Shown here one piece after another: positions 17,791-26,280 of a stretch of 64,000 bases of DNA (positions are counted from its first letter, which is position 1; the number at the start of each line of letters is the position of its first letter). The notes under the pieces were generated by a model. It worked only from the letters and a program-made list of their open reading frames with translations, was not told where the DNA came from and did not search any database. Both the position numbers and the translations under genes were made by a program. The stretch is from Brevibacillus_D fluminis_A (GTDB taxonomy: Bacteria; Bacillota; Bacilli; Brevibacillales; Brevibacillaceae), in NCBI RefSeq assembly GCF_052072235.1, contig NZ_CM125436.1:5078001-5142000 (forward strand). The letters run 5' to 3'.

Positions 17791-19587
17791 ATGTCACGTT
17801 TATTGGATATTCGCCAGACGACCCAGGAGGTTGCGGAAGCGATCACCGCCGCATTGGGAATCGACGTCGAGATCATCGACGACCGTCTGACCATCATCGC
17901 CGGAACAGGGCGTTATAAAGAAAAGATCGGGCAAAAGGAAGAGGAGGGAAACGTGCAGTCCGGGCTGACGTACAGCCAGGTGCTGCAAACCGGCGAACCG
18001 TATGTCATCGAAGATGCCCAAAACAACGCGGACTACGCCGCGCTGGAGGCGGAGCTGGCCGAAGTGTGCTGTCCCATCAAGCTGGGCGGACGGGTGATCG
18101 GCCTGATGGGGCTGGTTGCCTTCACCGAGCAACAGCGCCATACGCTCCTCGGCAACCGTGGCCCTCTGCTCACGTTTTTGGAACGGATGGCCGATTTGCT
18201 CGCAAGCAAAGTATCCGAAACCAAAATCGCTACGGAGCTGACGAGCATCGTCGAAACGATCCGCGACGGCATCCTGGCTGTCGATAAGGATGGGATCATT
18301 ACTTCCTGCAACATGATGGCGGAACGGTTGATCGGGCTAACGCGCGAGCAGCTGATCGGGATCGCCCTTTCCACGATCTGGCCCGACAGCTCGTTTCACG
18401 AAGTGCTGCAAAGCGGCGTAGGCTACCGCGATCGGGAGGAGATCCATACGCGCTCCACGCTCCGCCGCGCCGGCATGCCCATGCATTTTTTTACAACCGT
18501 GATGCCGATCAACGCCAGCGGTCACGGCGCAAGCAGCGCAGACCATGCACCGCTCGGCGCTGTTCTTTCGTTTCGCGACAGCGCCGATGTGCGGCGGATG
18601 GTCTATGACTTGACGGAAAAGGAAGAAAGCTCATCGTTCCAGGAAATCATCGGCACCAGCGAAACGATCCAGCGCGTAAAAGAGCAAGGGCAAAAAATCG
18701 CACTCAGCAACTCGACCGTCCTGATTACCGGAGAAAGCGGAACAGGAAAAAGCTTGTTCGCCCGGGCGATCCATCATAGCGGCTCCCGCAAAAAACGGCC
18801 GTTCATCACCGTCAATTGCGGCGCGATTCCCGATGCTTTGCTGGAGAGCGAGCTGTTTGGCTATGAGCCCGGCGCCTTTACCGGTGCCAGCAAAAACGGC
18901 AAAGTTGGCAAGTTCGAGCTGGCGAACGGAGGCACGATTTTTCTCGATGAAATCGGCGACCTCTCTCTCCATTTGCAAGTCAAGCTGCTGCATGTGCTGC
19001 AATACCGGGAGATCGAACGGGTCGGCAGCACCCGCTCCCTGTCTGTCGACGTCCGCGTCATCGCGGCCACCAACCGTGATCTGGAGCAGATGATCGCGGA
19101 CGGAGAATTTCGCGAGGATTTGTTTTTCCGCCTGAATGTCATTCCGCTCCATCTCCCCTCGCTCAGGGAGCGGCAGGAAGACATCCCCCTGCTGCTCACG
19201 CAAGCGCTGGCCAGGCACGCCCGCTTGATCGGCAAGGAAATCAGCGGGTTCGATGAGGAGACGATGGAGCTTTTGGTCGGCTACCATTGGCCGGGAAATA
19301 TTCGCGAACTCGAAAACGTCGTGGAGTACGCCGTCAATCTGGCGACCGAGCGACTCATCACGGTCGACAGCATCCCCGCCCGCCTGCGCCGCACCGATGC
19401 GGGAGAAAAGGAAACGCGCAAGCTGAAGGCACAGCTCGATGTATTCGAAAAGCAGATCATTGAGCGTGTGCTGCGGGAGACCGGCTATTCGGTGGAGGAC
19501 AAGGTGAAAGCGGCCAAGCTCCTGGGGATCAGCGAATCGACGCTGTACCGCCGCATCCGCGAACTGGGCATTCGGGCGCGTCCGTAG
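17791..19587 (+). CDS. Sigma-54-dependent transcriptional activator with PAS domain
   Basis: A 598-residue enhancer-binding protein. Residues 1-145 form a GAF-like or signal-binding region, 146-270 a PAS domain, about 285-520 the AAA+ ATPase, and the last 60 residues a Fis-type helix-turn-helix. Walker A GESGTGKS (314-321), the sigma-54 contact loop GAFTGA (361-366) and Walker B FLDEIGD (384-390) are intact. The ATG at 17791 follows GGAGG by nine bases; in-frame codons back to 17650 lack a site and overlap the ger promoter. Two 19-bp near-palindromes downstream and a -24/-12 promoter before the next gene suggest that it activates the adjacent aminotransferase. The inducer is unknown. Confidence 0.93.
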   Translation: MSRLLDIRQTTQEVAEAITAALGIDVEIIDDRLTIIAGTGRYKEKIGQKEEEGNVQSGLTYSQVLQTGEPYVIEDAQNNADYAALEAELAEVCCPIKLGGRVIGLMGLVAFTEQQRHTLLGNRGPLLTFLERMADLLASKVSETKIATELTSIVETIRDGILAVDKDGIITSCNMMAERLIGLTREQLIGIALSTIWPDSSFHEVLQSGVGYRDREEIHTRSTLRRAGMPMHFFTTVMPINASGHGASSADHAPLGAVLSFRDSADVRRMVYDLTEKEESSSFQEIIGTSETIQRVKEQGQKIALSNSTVLITGESGTGKSLFARAIHHSGSRKKRPFITVNCGAIPDALLESELFGYEPGAFTGASKNGKVGKFELANGGTIFLDEIGDLSLHLQVKLLHVLQYREIERVGSTRSLSVDVRVIAATNRDLEQMIADGEFREDLFFRLNVIPLHLPSLRERQEDIPLLLTQALARHARLIGKEISGFDEETMELLVGYHWPGNIRELENVVEYAVNLATERLITVDSIPARLRRTDAGEKETRKLKAQLDVFEKQIIERVLRETGYSVEDKVKAAKLLGISESTLYRRIRELGIRARP

Positions 19588-19589
19588 CG

Positions 19590-19608
19590 TTTGTCAAATT
19601 TGAAAAAT
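19590..19608. promoter_or_regulatory. Candidate activator site 1 (19-bp near-palindrome)
   Basis: TTTGTCAAATTTGAAAAAT centres on TCAAATTTGA and is repeated exactly at 19679. It lies just after the activator's stop codon, about 200 bp before the -24/-12 promoter, a normal distance for a sigma-54 enhancer. Confidence 0.6.
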
Positions 19609-19634
19609 GGTTGTCAAAAACAACAAACCTGATT

Positions 19635-19668
19635 GGAGCGCCTCATTTTGTCGGCTCCCTTCTTTTTT
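19635..19668 (+). terminator. Terminator after the sigma-54 activator gene
   Basis: GGAGC and GCTCC flank a 14-base loop and are followed by a T-rich run; it lies between the two enhancer-like sites. Confidence 0.6.
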
Positions 19669-19678
19669 GCAGCGCCAA

Positions 19679-19697
19679 TTTGTCAAATTTGAAAAAT
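19679..19697. promoter_or_regulatory. Candidate activator site 2 (19-bp near-palindrome)
   Basis: Exact second copy of the 19-bp sequence at 19590, 89 bp away. A partial copy (TTGTCAAAA) lies at about 19611-19619. Confidence 0.6.
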
Positions 19698-19715
19698 CGG
19701 CAACGAATCGCCAGA

Positions 19716-19747
19716 CCTGATCAGTCCGTCTGATCGGGCTTTTTTTC
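19716..19747 (+). terminator. Second terminator before the aminotransferase promoter
   Basis: CCTGATCAG and CTGATCGGG form a stem followed by eight T residues. It would stop read-through from the activator gene into the sigma-54-dependent unit. Confidence 0.75.
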
Positions 19748-19805
19748 TTACAGAGATGTGCAACCGCGGCTTACGCCAAAAGCATGGCGTAGCCAGTTTT
19801 TCCAA

Positions 19806-19821
19806 TGGCACGAGAATTGCT
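19806..19821 (+). promoter_or_regulatory. Sigma-54 (-24/-12) promoter
   Basis: TGGCAC-N5-TTGCT matches the consensus TGGCACN5TTGCW exactly. It lies 50 bp before the aminotransferase ATG and downstream of a gene for a sigma-54 activator. Confidence 0.9.
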
Positions 19822-19870
19822 CATTTTCTTCAGCGGAAACCACTTTTCTGGTGAAGGAGAGACTTGATCC

Positions 19871-21217
19871 ATGATTGATCGCACACGACTGCAATCCCTG
19901 ATTGAAAAAGAGCTGCAGCTGTTTGAAGAAACGCATCCTCGCTCCAAAGCGCTGTACGAGCGGGCAAAAGCAAGCCTGCTCGACGGAGTGCCGATGAACT
20001 GGATGGTAAAATGGGCGGGCGGGTTCCCGCTGTTTGTCAAAGAAGGCTCCGGCGCCTATTTCACGGATGTGGATGACCATCGCTACATCGATTTCTGTCT
20101 CGGCGATACCGGCTCGATGACGGGTCATGCGCCGACAGGTTCTGTCGAGGCGATCGCGGACCGCGTCCGCAAAGGCGTCACATTCATGCTACCGACAGAG
20201 GATGCGATCTGGGTCGGCGAGGAGCTGACCCGCCGATTCGGTCTGCCGTATTGGCAGGTGGCCGTCTCTGCGACGGACGCCAACCGCTTCGCGCTCCGAC
20301 TGGCACGCCACATTACCAAGCGCAAGTATGTGCTCGTCTTCAACTACTGCTACCATGGAACCGTGGACGAAACGTTCATCACGCTGACGGACGGGAATGC
20401 CCACAGCCGCGTGAGCAACATCGGGCCGGCCATCGATCCGACGATGACCACCAAGGTTGTGGAGTTCAACGATATCGAAGCGCTGGAAAAAGCGCTGGCC
20501 CCCGGCGACGTCGCTGCCGTACTGGCGGAGCCTGCAATGACCAACATCGGCATCATCCACCCGGAACCGGGTTTCCTCGATGCCCTGCGGGAAATGACAC
20601 GCCGCACCGGCACGCTGCTGATTTACGACGAGACGCACACGATGTCGTCAGGACCTGGCGGCTACACCGGTGCACACGGGCTGAAGCCTGACATGCTCAC
20701 GGTCGGCAAAGCGATCGGCAGCGGCATCCCGACCGCTGTCTACGGATTCAGCCATGAGGTAGCCGCAATGATTCGCGGTTCCATCGATCTGGAAGGTGCG
20801 GATGTCGGGGGGATCGGCGGCACGCTGGCCGGCAACGCGCTCTCGATGGCAGCGATGCGCGCCACGCTCGAAAATGTGCTGACCGAAGAGTATTTTGAAC
20901 GGAACATCGCGCTCGCCGAGCGATTTGCCGATGGCGTGCAAGCCGTGATTGATGAGAAACAGCTCCCGTGGATCGTCAAGCGCCTTGGCTGCCGCACCGA
21001 GTATTGGTTCCGCGACACAGCGCCGCGAAATGGCGGAGAAGCTGCTGCCGCAGCCGACTACGAGCTGGACCGCTACATGCACCTGTATGCGCTGAATCGC
21101 GGCATTTTGATGACGCCGTTCCATAACATGGCGCTGATCTCCTCACAGACAACAATCGAGGACATCGATTACCATACGAAAGTCTTCCGCGACAGCGTGG
21201 AAGAATTGCTTGGCTAA
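19871..21217 (+). CDS. Class III PLP-dependent aminotransferase under sigma-54 control
   Basis: A 448-residue fold-type I, class III aminotransferase of the glutamate-1-semialdehyde aminomutase-like group. Asp253 (in YDETHT) should hold the PLP ring nitrogen and Lys280 (TVGKAIGSG) should form the Schiff base; YHGTVDE around 161-167 is also family-typical. Start ATG has AAGGAG about ten bases upstream. Expression appears to need sigma-54 and the adjacent activator, as is usual for amino-acid or amine catabolism genes in Bacilli. There is no hemL context, so a role in heme synthesis is unlikely; the real substrate is unknown. Confidence 0.88.
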   Translation: MIDRTRLQSLIEKELQLFEETHPRSKALYERAKASLLDGVPMNWMVKWAGGFPLFVKEGSGAYFTDVDDHRYIDFCLGDTGSMTGHAPTGSVEAIADRVRKGVTFMLPTEDAIWVGEELTRRFGLPYWQVAVSATDANRFALRLARHITKRKYVLVFNYCYHGTVDETFITLTDGNAHSRVSNIGPAIDPTMTTKVVEFNDIEALEKALAPGDVAAVLAEPAMTNIGIIHPEPGFLDALREMTRRTGTLLIYDETHTMSSGPGGYTGAHGLKPDMLTVGKAIGSGIPTAVYGFSHEVAAMIRGSIDLEGADVGGIGGTLAGNALSMAAMRATLENVLTEEYFERNIALAERFADGVQAVIDEKQLPWIVKRLGCRTEYWFRDTAPRNGGEAAAAADYELDRYMHLYALNRGILMTPFHNMALISSQTTIEDIDYHTKVFRDSVEELLG

Positions 21218-21243
21218 GGCAGCGCCCGCTTGCCTCGCCGATC

Positions 21244-21273
21244 GCCCCGTGAACCTGTTTCACGGGGCTTTTC
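21244..21273 (+). terminator. Terminator of the aminotransferase gene
   Basis: GCCCCGTGAA pairs with TTCACGGGGC around a short loop, followed by TTTT. Confidence 0.85.
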
Positions 21274-21324
21274 CATGCAACATTCCTTATTTTTCCACGT
21301 CATAGCATCAAAGGGGGTTTTACC

Positions 21325-22830
21325 TTGAAAAAAAGAAAAATCATGGGGCTCATCGTCACAATGTCACTCGTCACCGCAGGCTGCAGCAGCGGCCAGGCAC
21401 CCGCCCCGGCAGGCGGCAATGAGGCGCAAAGCCAATCCCGGGGACAAATGGCCGTCGCGGATTCCAGTGCGTCCGCTCCTCATCCAAACGCCATCGGGAA
21501 CGGCATGTACTTTGAATCGTACGGTACCAACGCCTTTGTCTCGACAGCCGAAGACCACCTCTCCACCTTCGCCGTCGATGTCGACACCGGGGCTTATTCT
21601 GTCATGCGCAACTACATTTCCCGCGGCTCGTTGCCGCCCGAAAGCGCTGTTCGGCTTGAGGAATTCATCAATTATTTTCCGCTTGCCTACGAACCTCCCA
21701 AAACCGGCACCTTCGCCATCTTCACAGATGCAGCCCCCTCCCCGTTTTCCCCTGGCAGCGATGTGGTGCGGATCGGGATCAAAGGCAAAGAAATCGCCGC
21801 CCATGAGCGCAAGCCGGCGAATCTTGTCTTTGTCATTGACATTTCCGGATCGATGAATCGGGAAAATCGCCTGGGGCTGGTGAAACAAAGCCTCGCTGTG
21901 CTGGTGAATCAGCTGACCGAGGAGGATCGGGTCGGAATCGTCGTGTACGGCTCGAACGGGCGTCGCCTGCTGGAGCCGACCTCCATCCAGGACAAAGGCA
22001 AAATTTTGGCCAGCCTCGACTATCTGATACCGGAAGGATCAACCAACGCGGAGGAAGGGTTGCAGCTTGGTTATGCGATGGCGGCAGAGTCTTTTTTGAA
22101 CGGCGGCATCAACCGTGTCATCCTCTGCTCGGACGGCGTCGCCAACGTGGGCGAAACGCGCGCCTCCGCTTTGCTGGAGCGCATCGACCAATACGCCTCC
22201 GACGGCATTTTGCTCAGCACGTTCGGCTTTGGCATGGGCAATTACAACGATACGCTGATGGAGCAGCTTGCCGACAAAGGGAATGGGGTCTACGCCTACA
22301 TCGACAGCTTTTCCGAGGCGCGCCGGGTGTTCACCGAAGCATTGACCGGCACGCTGCAAACGATTGCGAAGGACGCCAAGATTCAGGTCGAGTTCGATCC
22401 CAAGCAGGTGGCGGAATACCGTCTGCTCGGCTATGAAAACCGGGACGTGGCGGATCAAGACTTTCGCAATGATCGCGTGGATGGGGGCGAAATCGGGAGC
22501 GGCCACAGTGTGACCGCCTTGTATGAGGTGAAACTGCGAGGAAACAGTTCGCACGATCTGGGCAAGGTCCGCCTCCGCTATCAAAACCCGGACTCAGGAA
22601 AAACGGAGGAAATCGAGAAGGCGATCGGCCCTGCAAGCAGCAAGCCCGCTCCCGAGCTGCTCTTCCTTTGTGCCGTTGCCCAATATGCCGAGATTTTGCG
22701 CGGAAGCCCGTGGGTGCAGGATGGCTCGCTCGAATCGGTGCTGGAAGTGGCGCAGCCTGTCGCCAAGGGAGAAGAGCAGCTGGAGTTCATCAAGCTGGTA
22801 AAAGACGCTCTGGCCTTACGCGGCAGGTGA
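21325..22830 (+). CDS. VWA-domain lipoprotein (YfbK/DUF3520-like)
   Basis: A 501-residue lipoprotein with lipobox TAGC (Cys20), a Ser/Ala-rich linker, a YfbK-type N-terminal block (about 60-150), a von Willebrand factor A domain whose MIDAS motif DISGS lies at 172-176, and a DUF3520-like C-terminal region. Translation starts at a TTG preceded at seven bases by AAAGGGGG; no ATG lies before the signal peptide. It stands alone behind the aminotransferase terminator. The family binds metal through MIDAS and probably mediates protein contacts on the outer membrane face; no specific role is known. Confidence 0.88.
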   Translation: MKKRKIMGLIVTMSLVTAGCSSGQAPAPAGGNEAQSQSRGQMAVADSSASAPHPNAIGNGMYFESYGTNAFVSTAEDHLSTFAVDVDTGAYSVMRNYISRGSLPPESAVRLEEFINYFPLAYEPPKTGTFAIFTDAAPSPFSPGSDVVRIGIKGKEIAAHERKPANLVFVIDISGSMNRENRLGLVKQSLAVLVNQLTEEDRVGIVVYGSNGRRLLEPTSIQDKGKILASLDYLIPEGSTNAEEGLQLGYAMAAESFLNGGINRVILCSDGVANVGETRASALLERIDQYASDGILLSTFGFGMGNYNDTLMEQLADKGNGVYAYIDSFSEARRVFTEALTGTLQTIAKDAKIQVEFDPKQVAEYRLLGYENRDVADQDFRNDRVDGGEIGSGHSVTALYEVKLRGNSSHDLGKVRLRYQNPDSGKTEEIEKAIGPASSKPAPELLFLCAVAQYAEILRGSPWVQDGSLESVLEVAQPVAKGEEQLEFIKLVKDALALRGR

Positions 22831-22844
22831 AAAATGGGAAAGGA

Positions 22845-22970
22845 ATGAGCGGAAACATTCCTGCACCCCCGCCTACCTCCTCCTTCGGCAAAGGCGAGCT
22901 GCTGGAAGCAAGCATCGTGCAGTTTAAAAACGGCAAACTGGTCAAAACCGACGAACTGAAAAAAGGATAA
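22845..22970 (+). CDS. Possible 41-residue peptide after the VWA gene
   Basis: A short frame (MSGNIPAPPP...DELKKG) begins 15 bases after the VWA stop codon. Its composition looks protein-like (Pro-rich head, then alternating hydrophobic and Lys/Glu residues), and it ends just before the terminator at 22977. The GGGAAAGGA site touches the ATG, which is poor spacing, and AGGTG is 15 bases away. It may be a small gene co-transcribed with the VWA gene or a chance frame. Confidence 0.3.
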   Translation: MSGNIPAPPPTSSFGKGELLEASIVQFKNGKLVKTDELKKG

Positions 22971-22976
22971 ACACGC

Positions 22977-23025
22977 AGAAAAAAGAGAGCCCACCGTTCA
23001 CCGTTCGCGGGCTCTCTTTTTTTCT
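22977..23025. terminator. Bidirectional terminator, partly inside the MocR gene end
   Basis: GAGAGCCC (22985-22992) pairs with GGGCTCTC (23009-23016) with A and T tracts on either side. The stop codon of the converging MocR gene lies in the loop. Confidence 0.85.
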
Positions 23026-24488
23026 GCGCCGAACCACGCCTCGTGCAGCCGTTCGATACCGGGGCGGATGTCCTCGATGCGCATGCCGCCGAACCCAACC
23101 AAAATGTGCGGCACAGCATCAAGATTTTGCTTCATCCAGCTTCGTGTCGTCGTATATACCTTGACCCCGCGTGCCGCCGCTTCTGCTGCCAACTGTTCGG
23201 CCGTCGCAGCCAGCTTGATCCGCAGGACGATATGAAGGCCCGCAGATTGGGCCACGACCTCCACCCGATCCTTGGGCATGATCGACGAGATCGCGTCAAG
23301 CAGCTCGGCATGCTTGCGCCCATACAGGCTGCGCATCCGGCGCACATGGCGATCCCAGTGGCCTTTTTGCATGAACAGCTGCAGCGTGCGCTGATGAATG
23401 CGCGGAACCGGGCACGGGTAAAAGGAAAAGTGCTGCAAGTAACGCTCCAGCAGGGCAGGCGGCAGCACGGTGTAGTTCACCCGCAAGGCCGGCGACAGCG
23501 CTTTGGAAAAATTGCTGATGTATACGACCCGGCCGTCTCGGTCCAAGCCTTGCAGCGATGGCGTCGGCTTCACATTGTAGCGAAACTCGCCGTCATAATC
23601 GTTCTCGATGATGTAGCCGCCTGTCTCTTGCGCCCACTGCAAGAGTCTCAGCCGTTTGCTGATCGGCATCACCATGCCGCGCGGATACTGGTGCGCCGGT
23701 GTCACATAGACGGCATGCGCTCCGCTTTCCGCCAGCCTTTCGACGTTGAGCCCATCCTCCTCCAACGGAATGGGCACCACCTTGTGTCCATATTGCGTAA
23801 ACACCTCGCGCACATCGGCATACCCCGGCTCCTCCATCGCAATGATACGGCGGTCGGGCCCAAGCATCAGGGCGAGAAAGCCGATGGCCTGCTGGAAACC
23901 CGTTCCGAGCAAGATTTGCGCAGCGCTGCAACGTACCGTCCGGGCGCGCTGCAGGTAACGGGCGATTTCCTCGCACAGCTCCGGCTCTCCCTGGTTCTCC
24001 CCGTAAAATGAAAAATCATCGCGGAACAAATCCAGCGCCTCACTCGCGCATTTGCGCCACTGTGTGAACGGGAAATGCTCCAGATCGATGATCGAGCCGT
24101 GAAAATGGTAAGCGATCGGCGGTGCGGTTGTTCGTTCGTCCCCCTCAGCCACGCCATCATCCTGCACGCAGACATGCGCAGACTGCCCGTTCGCCAGATG
24201 ACCCGAGACGATCGGTTCCCCCGATTCGTCGATGGTTCGCTCCTCCAATTCCGCCACATAAAAGCCGCTGCGCGCCCGGCTTTCGATGAAGCCTTCGGCG
24301 GCAAGCTGCTGATAGGCGGTTTCCACCGTAATTTTGCTTACGGAAAGCGAGCGGGACAGCTGGCGGACAGACGGCAGCCGGGAATGGGCAGCCAATCGGC
24401 CGTCCATGATCGTTTCGCGGAAATGGCGATAGATTTGCGCATAGAGTGGCTCTTCCGCTTCGGGATGCAAGCGTGGCGTCATATCCAT
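22998..24488 (-). CDS. MocR/GabR-type regulator (GntR helix-turn-helix plus aminotransferase domain)
   Basis: A 496-residue fusion: a GntR winged helix at about 15-85 (PLYAQIYRHFRETI ... RLPSVRQLSRSLSVSKITVETAYQQL) joined by a linker to a fold-type I aminotransferase-like domain. The PLP lysine motif is readable as SNFSKALSPALR. Such proteins use PLP as a sensor and control vitamin B6, GABA, taurine or other amine genes. I prefer the ATG at 24488 (GAGGA nine bases upstream) because the alternative ATG at 24548 lies inside a 20-bp palindrome that looks like an operator. Divergent from the GNAT gene, its likely target. Confidence 0.9.
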   Translation of the reverse strand: MDMTPRLHPEAEEPLYAQIYRHFRETIMDGRLAAHSRLPSVRQLSRSLSVSKITVETAYQQLAAEGFIESRARSGFYVAELEERTIDESGEPIVSGHLANGQSAHVCVQDDGVAEGDERTTAPPIAYHFHGSIIDLEHFPFTQWRKCASEALDLFRDDFSFYGENQGEPELCEEIARYLQRARTVRCSAAQILLGTGFQQAIGFLALMLGPDRRIIAMEEPGYADVREVFTQYGHKVVPIPLEEDGLNVERLAESGAHAVYVTPAHQYPRGMVMPISKRLRLLQWAQETGGYIIENDYDGEFRYNVKPTPSLQGLDRDGRVVYISNFSKALSPALRVNYTVLPPALLERYLQHFSFYPCPVPRIHQRTLQLFMQKGHWDRHVRRMRSLYGRKHAELLDAISSIMPKDRVEVVAQSAGLHIVLRIKLAATAEQLAAEAAARGVKVYTTTRSWMKQNLDAVPHILVGFGGMRIEDIRPGIERLHEAWFGAEKKRARER

Positions 24489-24532
24489 TCGGTTTGTTCC
24501 TCGCAATCTGACCCTGTCATATTTTTCATGAC

Positions 24533-24552
24533 TGACACTATCGATCATGTCA
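24533..24552. promoter_or_regulatory. 20-bp palindrome between MocR and GNAT genes
   Basis: Arms TGACA and TGTCA surround a central ATCGAT with two unpaired bases on each side. It lies in the divergent control region and is a candidate operator for the MocR protein. Confidence 0.55.
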
Positions 24553-24609
24553 ATTTTCCCTTACCATAAGCGTATCACATCGGCGTTGATGATTGGAGGA
24601 AAAACGCAT

Positions 24610-25182
24610 ATGCATGTTCATCTGCAAGGAAAACGGGTCATTTTGCGAGATTTGCAGCCGGGGGATATCGAGCAAATCTACTATTGGAAGTATCTCGCTG
24701 CTGACCGGGAGCACCTCAATTGGAATGGGCCCTATGCGCCGCTTCCGGAGCTTACGCTTGAAGAATTCAGCAAAAAGCATGACGAAAGCCTGTCGCTGTT
24801 AGGTACCGCTGCTCCGCGCACCGAGCTGGTCATCGAGATCGACGGCGAGCTGAAAGGAACCGTCGGGCGGTATTGGGTAAGCGAGGTCACCAACTGGTTC
24901 GAAATCGGCATCGCCATCTATGACTCTCGCTACTGGTCCGGCGGCTACGGAACCGAAGCGTTCCAAATGTGGATCGACTATTTGTTTACCCACCTGGATA
25001 CCGTCCGCTTGGGTATCGGCACCTGGTCAGGCAATGAGCGGATGATCCGCCTCGCCGCCAAATGCGGGATGCAGGAAGAAGCGCGCGTGCGCAAGGCGCG
25101 GATCGTCCGCGGTGCGTATTACGATGCGATCAAGATGGGCATGCTGCGGGAAGAATGGGAGGAACGAAAAAGCAGGGGGTAA
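24610..25182 (+). CDS. GNAT-family N-acetyltransferase (RimJ/RimL-like)
   Basis: A 190-residue acetyltransferase. The acetyl-CoA binding region is seen as YWSGGYGTEAFQMWIDYLF and the C-terminal NERMIRLAAKCGM, both typical of the RimL/SpeG branch that acetylates protein N-termini or small amines. ATG at 24610 is preceded by GGAGG at ten bases; the upstream in-frame Met at 24547 lies in the operator palindrome and is unlikely. It diverges from the MocR regulator and ends in a terminator shared with the converging oxidoreductase gene. The acceptor is unknown. Confidence 0.85.
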   Translation: MHVHLQGKRVILRDLQPGDIEQIYYWKYLAADREHLNWNGPYAPLPELTLEEFSKKHDESLSLLGTAAPRTELVIEIDGELKGTVGRYWVSEVTNWFEIGIAIYDSRYWSGGYGTEAFQMWIDYLFTHLDTVRLGIGTWSGNERMIRLAAKCGMQEEARVRKARIVRGAYYDAIKMGMLREEWEERKSRG

Positions 25183-25199
25183 GGTTATCCCCTGCTTTG
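25167..25199. terminator. Bidirectional terminator overlapping two gene ends
   Basis: AAAGCAGGGG and CCCCTGCTTT form a stem whose loop holds both stop codons of the converging GNAT and oxidoreductase genes, which are only two bases apart. Confidence 0.8.
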
Positions 25200-26150
25200 C
25201 AGCAACTTTTCCAGCACGTTTTGCACATCATACCCCGCTTCGAAATCAACCACGTCGCCCTCGCCCGTGCGGATGGTAGAAGCGAGCTGTGTGAGCATGT
25301 CCGCGAGATGGTCGGTTGGACCGACAGCAATCTCAGCCAACTCTTCACCAACTCCGCCGCCTTCCAGTCGGCTCCAGTCGACCAGCGCGAGCGTCCCCTT
25401 CGTACCATACAGCGTGAATGCGACGCGTTCCTTGCGGGCGATTTGGCTGACGCCATTCATCAGCACAGACGGGCCATCCTCAAGACGCAGGGTGGCGACG
25501 ATTCCGGTCTCGCATGCCTGCGGATCTTCAGGATACTCCAGTTGGGAGTCGACGGCAGCAACCTTGCCGAACAAGCTCTGCGTCAAATGAATGTAATGCG
25601 GCATCACCTCGCGAACGAACCCGCCCTGCTCGCGCCCCCCGATCCAGGGGTTTTGCTGCCACGGACGCGGCCACTGGTGGAAATGCGTCGTAATTTCTAC
25701 GCGGCGCACCTCGCCCAAAAACCCTTGCGCCATCCGCGCGGACAATTCGCGAAAAGCAGCGCGATAGTACGTGGGAAAATTCATCGCGTGCACAACGCCC
25801 GCCCGCCGCGCCGTCTCTCGCATCTCCTCTGCTTCCTCAAGCGTGTTGGCCAACGGCTTTTCACACAAAATATGCTTTCCTGCCGCCAGCACATCGAGCG
25901 CAATCCGGTGATGGAAGGCGGGAGGAACTGCGATATACACGAGATCAAGCGCAGCCTCCTGCAACAGAAGCTGATACTCCGTATACCATGGCAAATCCCC
26001 CGCCCCTTTGGCCGCTTCTTCCGCGCGTTTCGCGTCCGTATCGCACACCGCCGTCACCTGAAAGTCCGGGTGCGCAAGAAACGTGTGGAACAGTTTGCCC
26101 CCCATTCCCCCGAGACCGATTATGCCGACTTGTATTTGTTTGCTCATCAT
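25185..26150 (-). CDS. Gfo/Idh/MocA-family NAD(P)-dependent oxidoreductase
   Basis: A 321-residue dehydrogenase with an N-terminal Rossmann fold (GLGGMG at about 11-16, acidic residue after strand two in CDTDAKR) and the family signature CEKPLANT near residue 95, whose Lys takes part in catalysis. The C-terminal half is the GFO_IDH_MocA alpha/beta domain. Such enzymes oxidise or reduce sugars, inositols or related polyols; substrate cannot be assigned here. It starts at 26150 (the second Met is equally possible) and diverges from a LysR gene, with a 7-bp-arm palindrome between them. Confidence 0.88.
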   Translation of the reverse strand: MMSKQIQVGIIGLGGMGGKLFHTFLAHPDFQVTAVCDTDAKRAEEAAKGAGDLPWYTEYQLLLQEAALDLVYIAVPPAFHHRIALDVLAAGKHILCEKPLANTLEEAEEMRETARRAGVVHAMNFPTYYRAAFRELSARMAQGFLGEVRRVEITTHFHQWPRPWQQNPWIGGREQGGFVREVMPHYIHLTQSLFGKVAAVDSQLEYPEDPQACETGIVATLRLEDGPSVLMNGVSQIARKERVAFTLYGTKGTLALVDWSRLEGGGVGEELAEIAVGPTDHLADMLTQLASTIRTGEGDVVDFEAGYDVQNVLEKLLQSRG

Positions 26151-26211
26151 TTCAAACCTTCTTTCCCATCGCGTATGCTCGATTCTTTACCTTAACGATA
26201 GGACGTGAAAT

Positions 26212-26232
26212 AACATTCGTCAAATGAATGTT
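26212..26232. promoter_or_regulatory. LysR-type operator between divergent genes
   Basis: AACATTC and GAATGTT form a perfect inverted repeat with a 7-bp spacer and fit the T-N11-A pattern. It lies between the oxidoreductase and LysR genes. Confidence 0.6.
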
Positions 26233-26280
26233 TCCTATATATACTATGATCAAACACTTATAGAAAGCGGCGGTACTCTC

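Noticed and set aside
19871..21217. Glutamate-1-semialdehyde aminomutase (HemL)
   Set aside because: Family resemblance only; sigma-54 control and absence of heme genes argue for a catabolic aminotransferase.
24488..24548. Longer N-terminus of the MocR protein starting at 24548
   Set aside because: The extra residues would be encoded by the operator palindrome, and the ATG at 24488 has a good ribosome binding site right before the helix-turn-helix.
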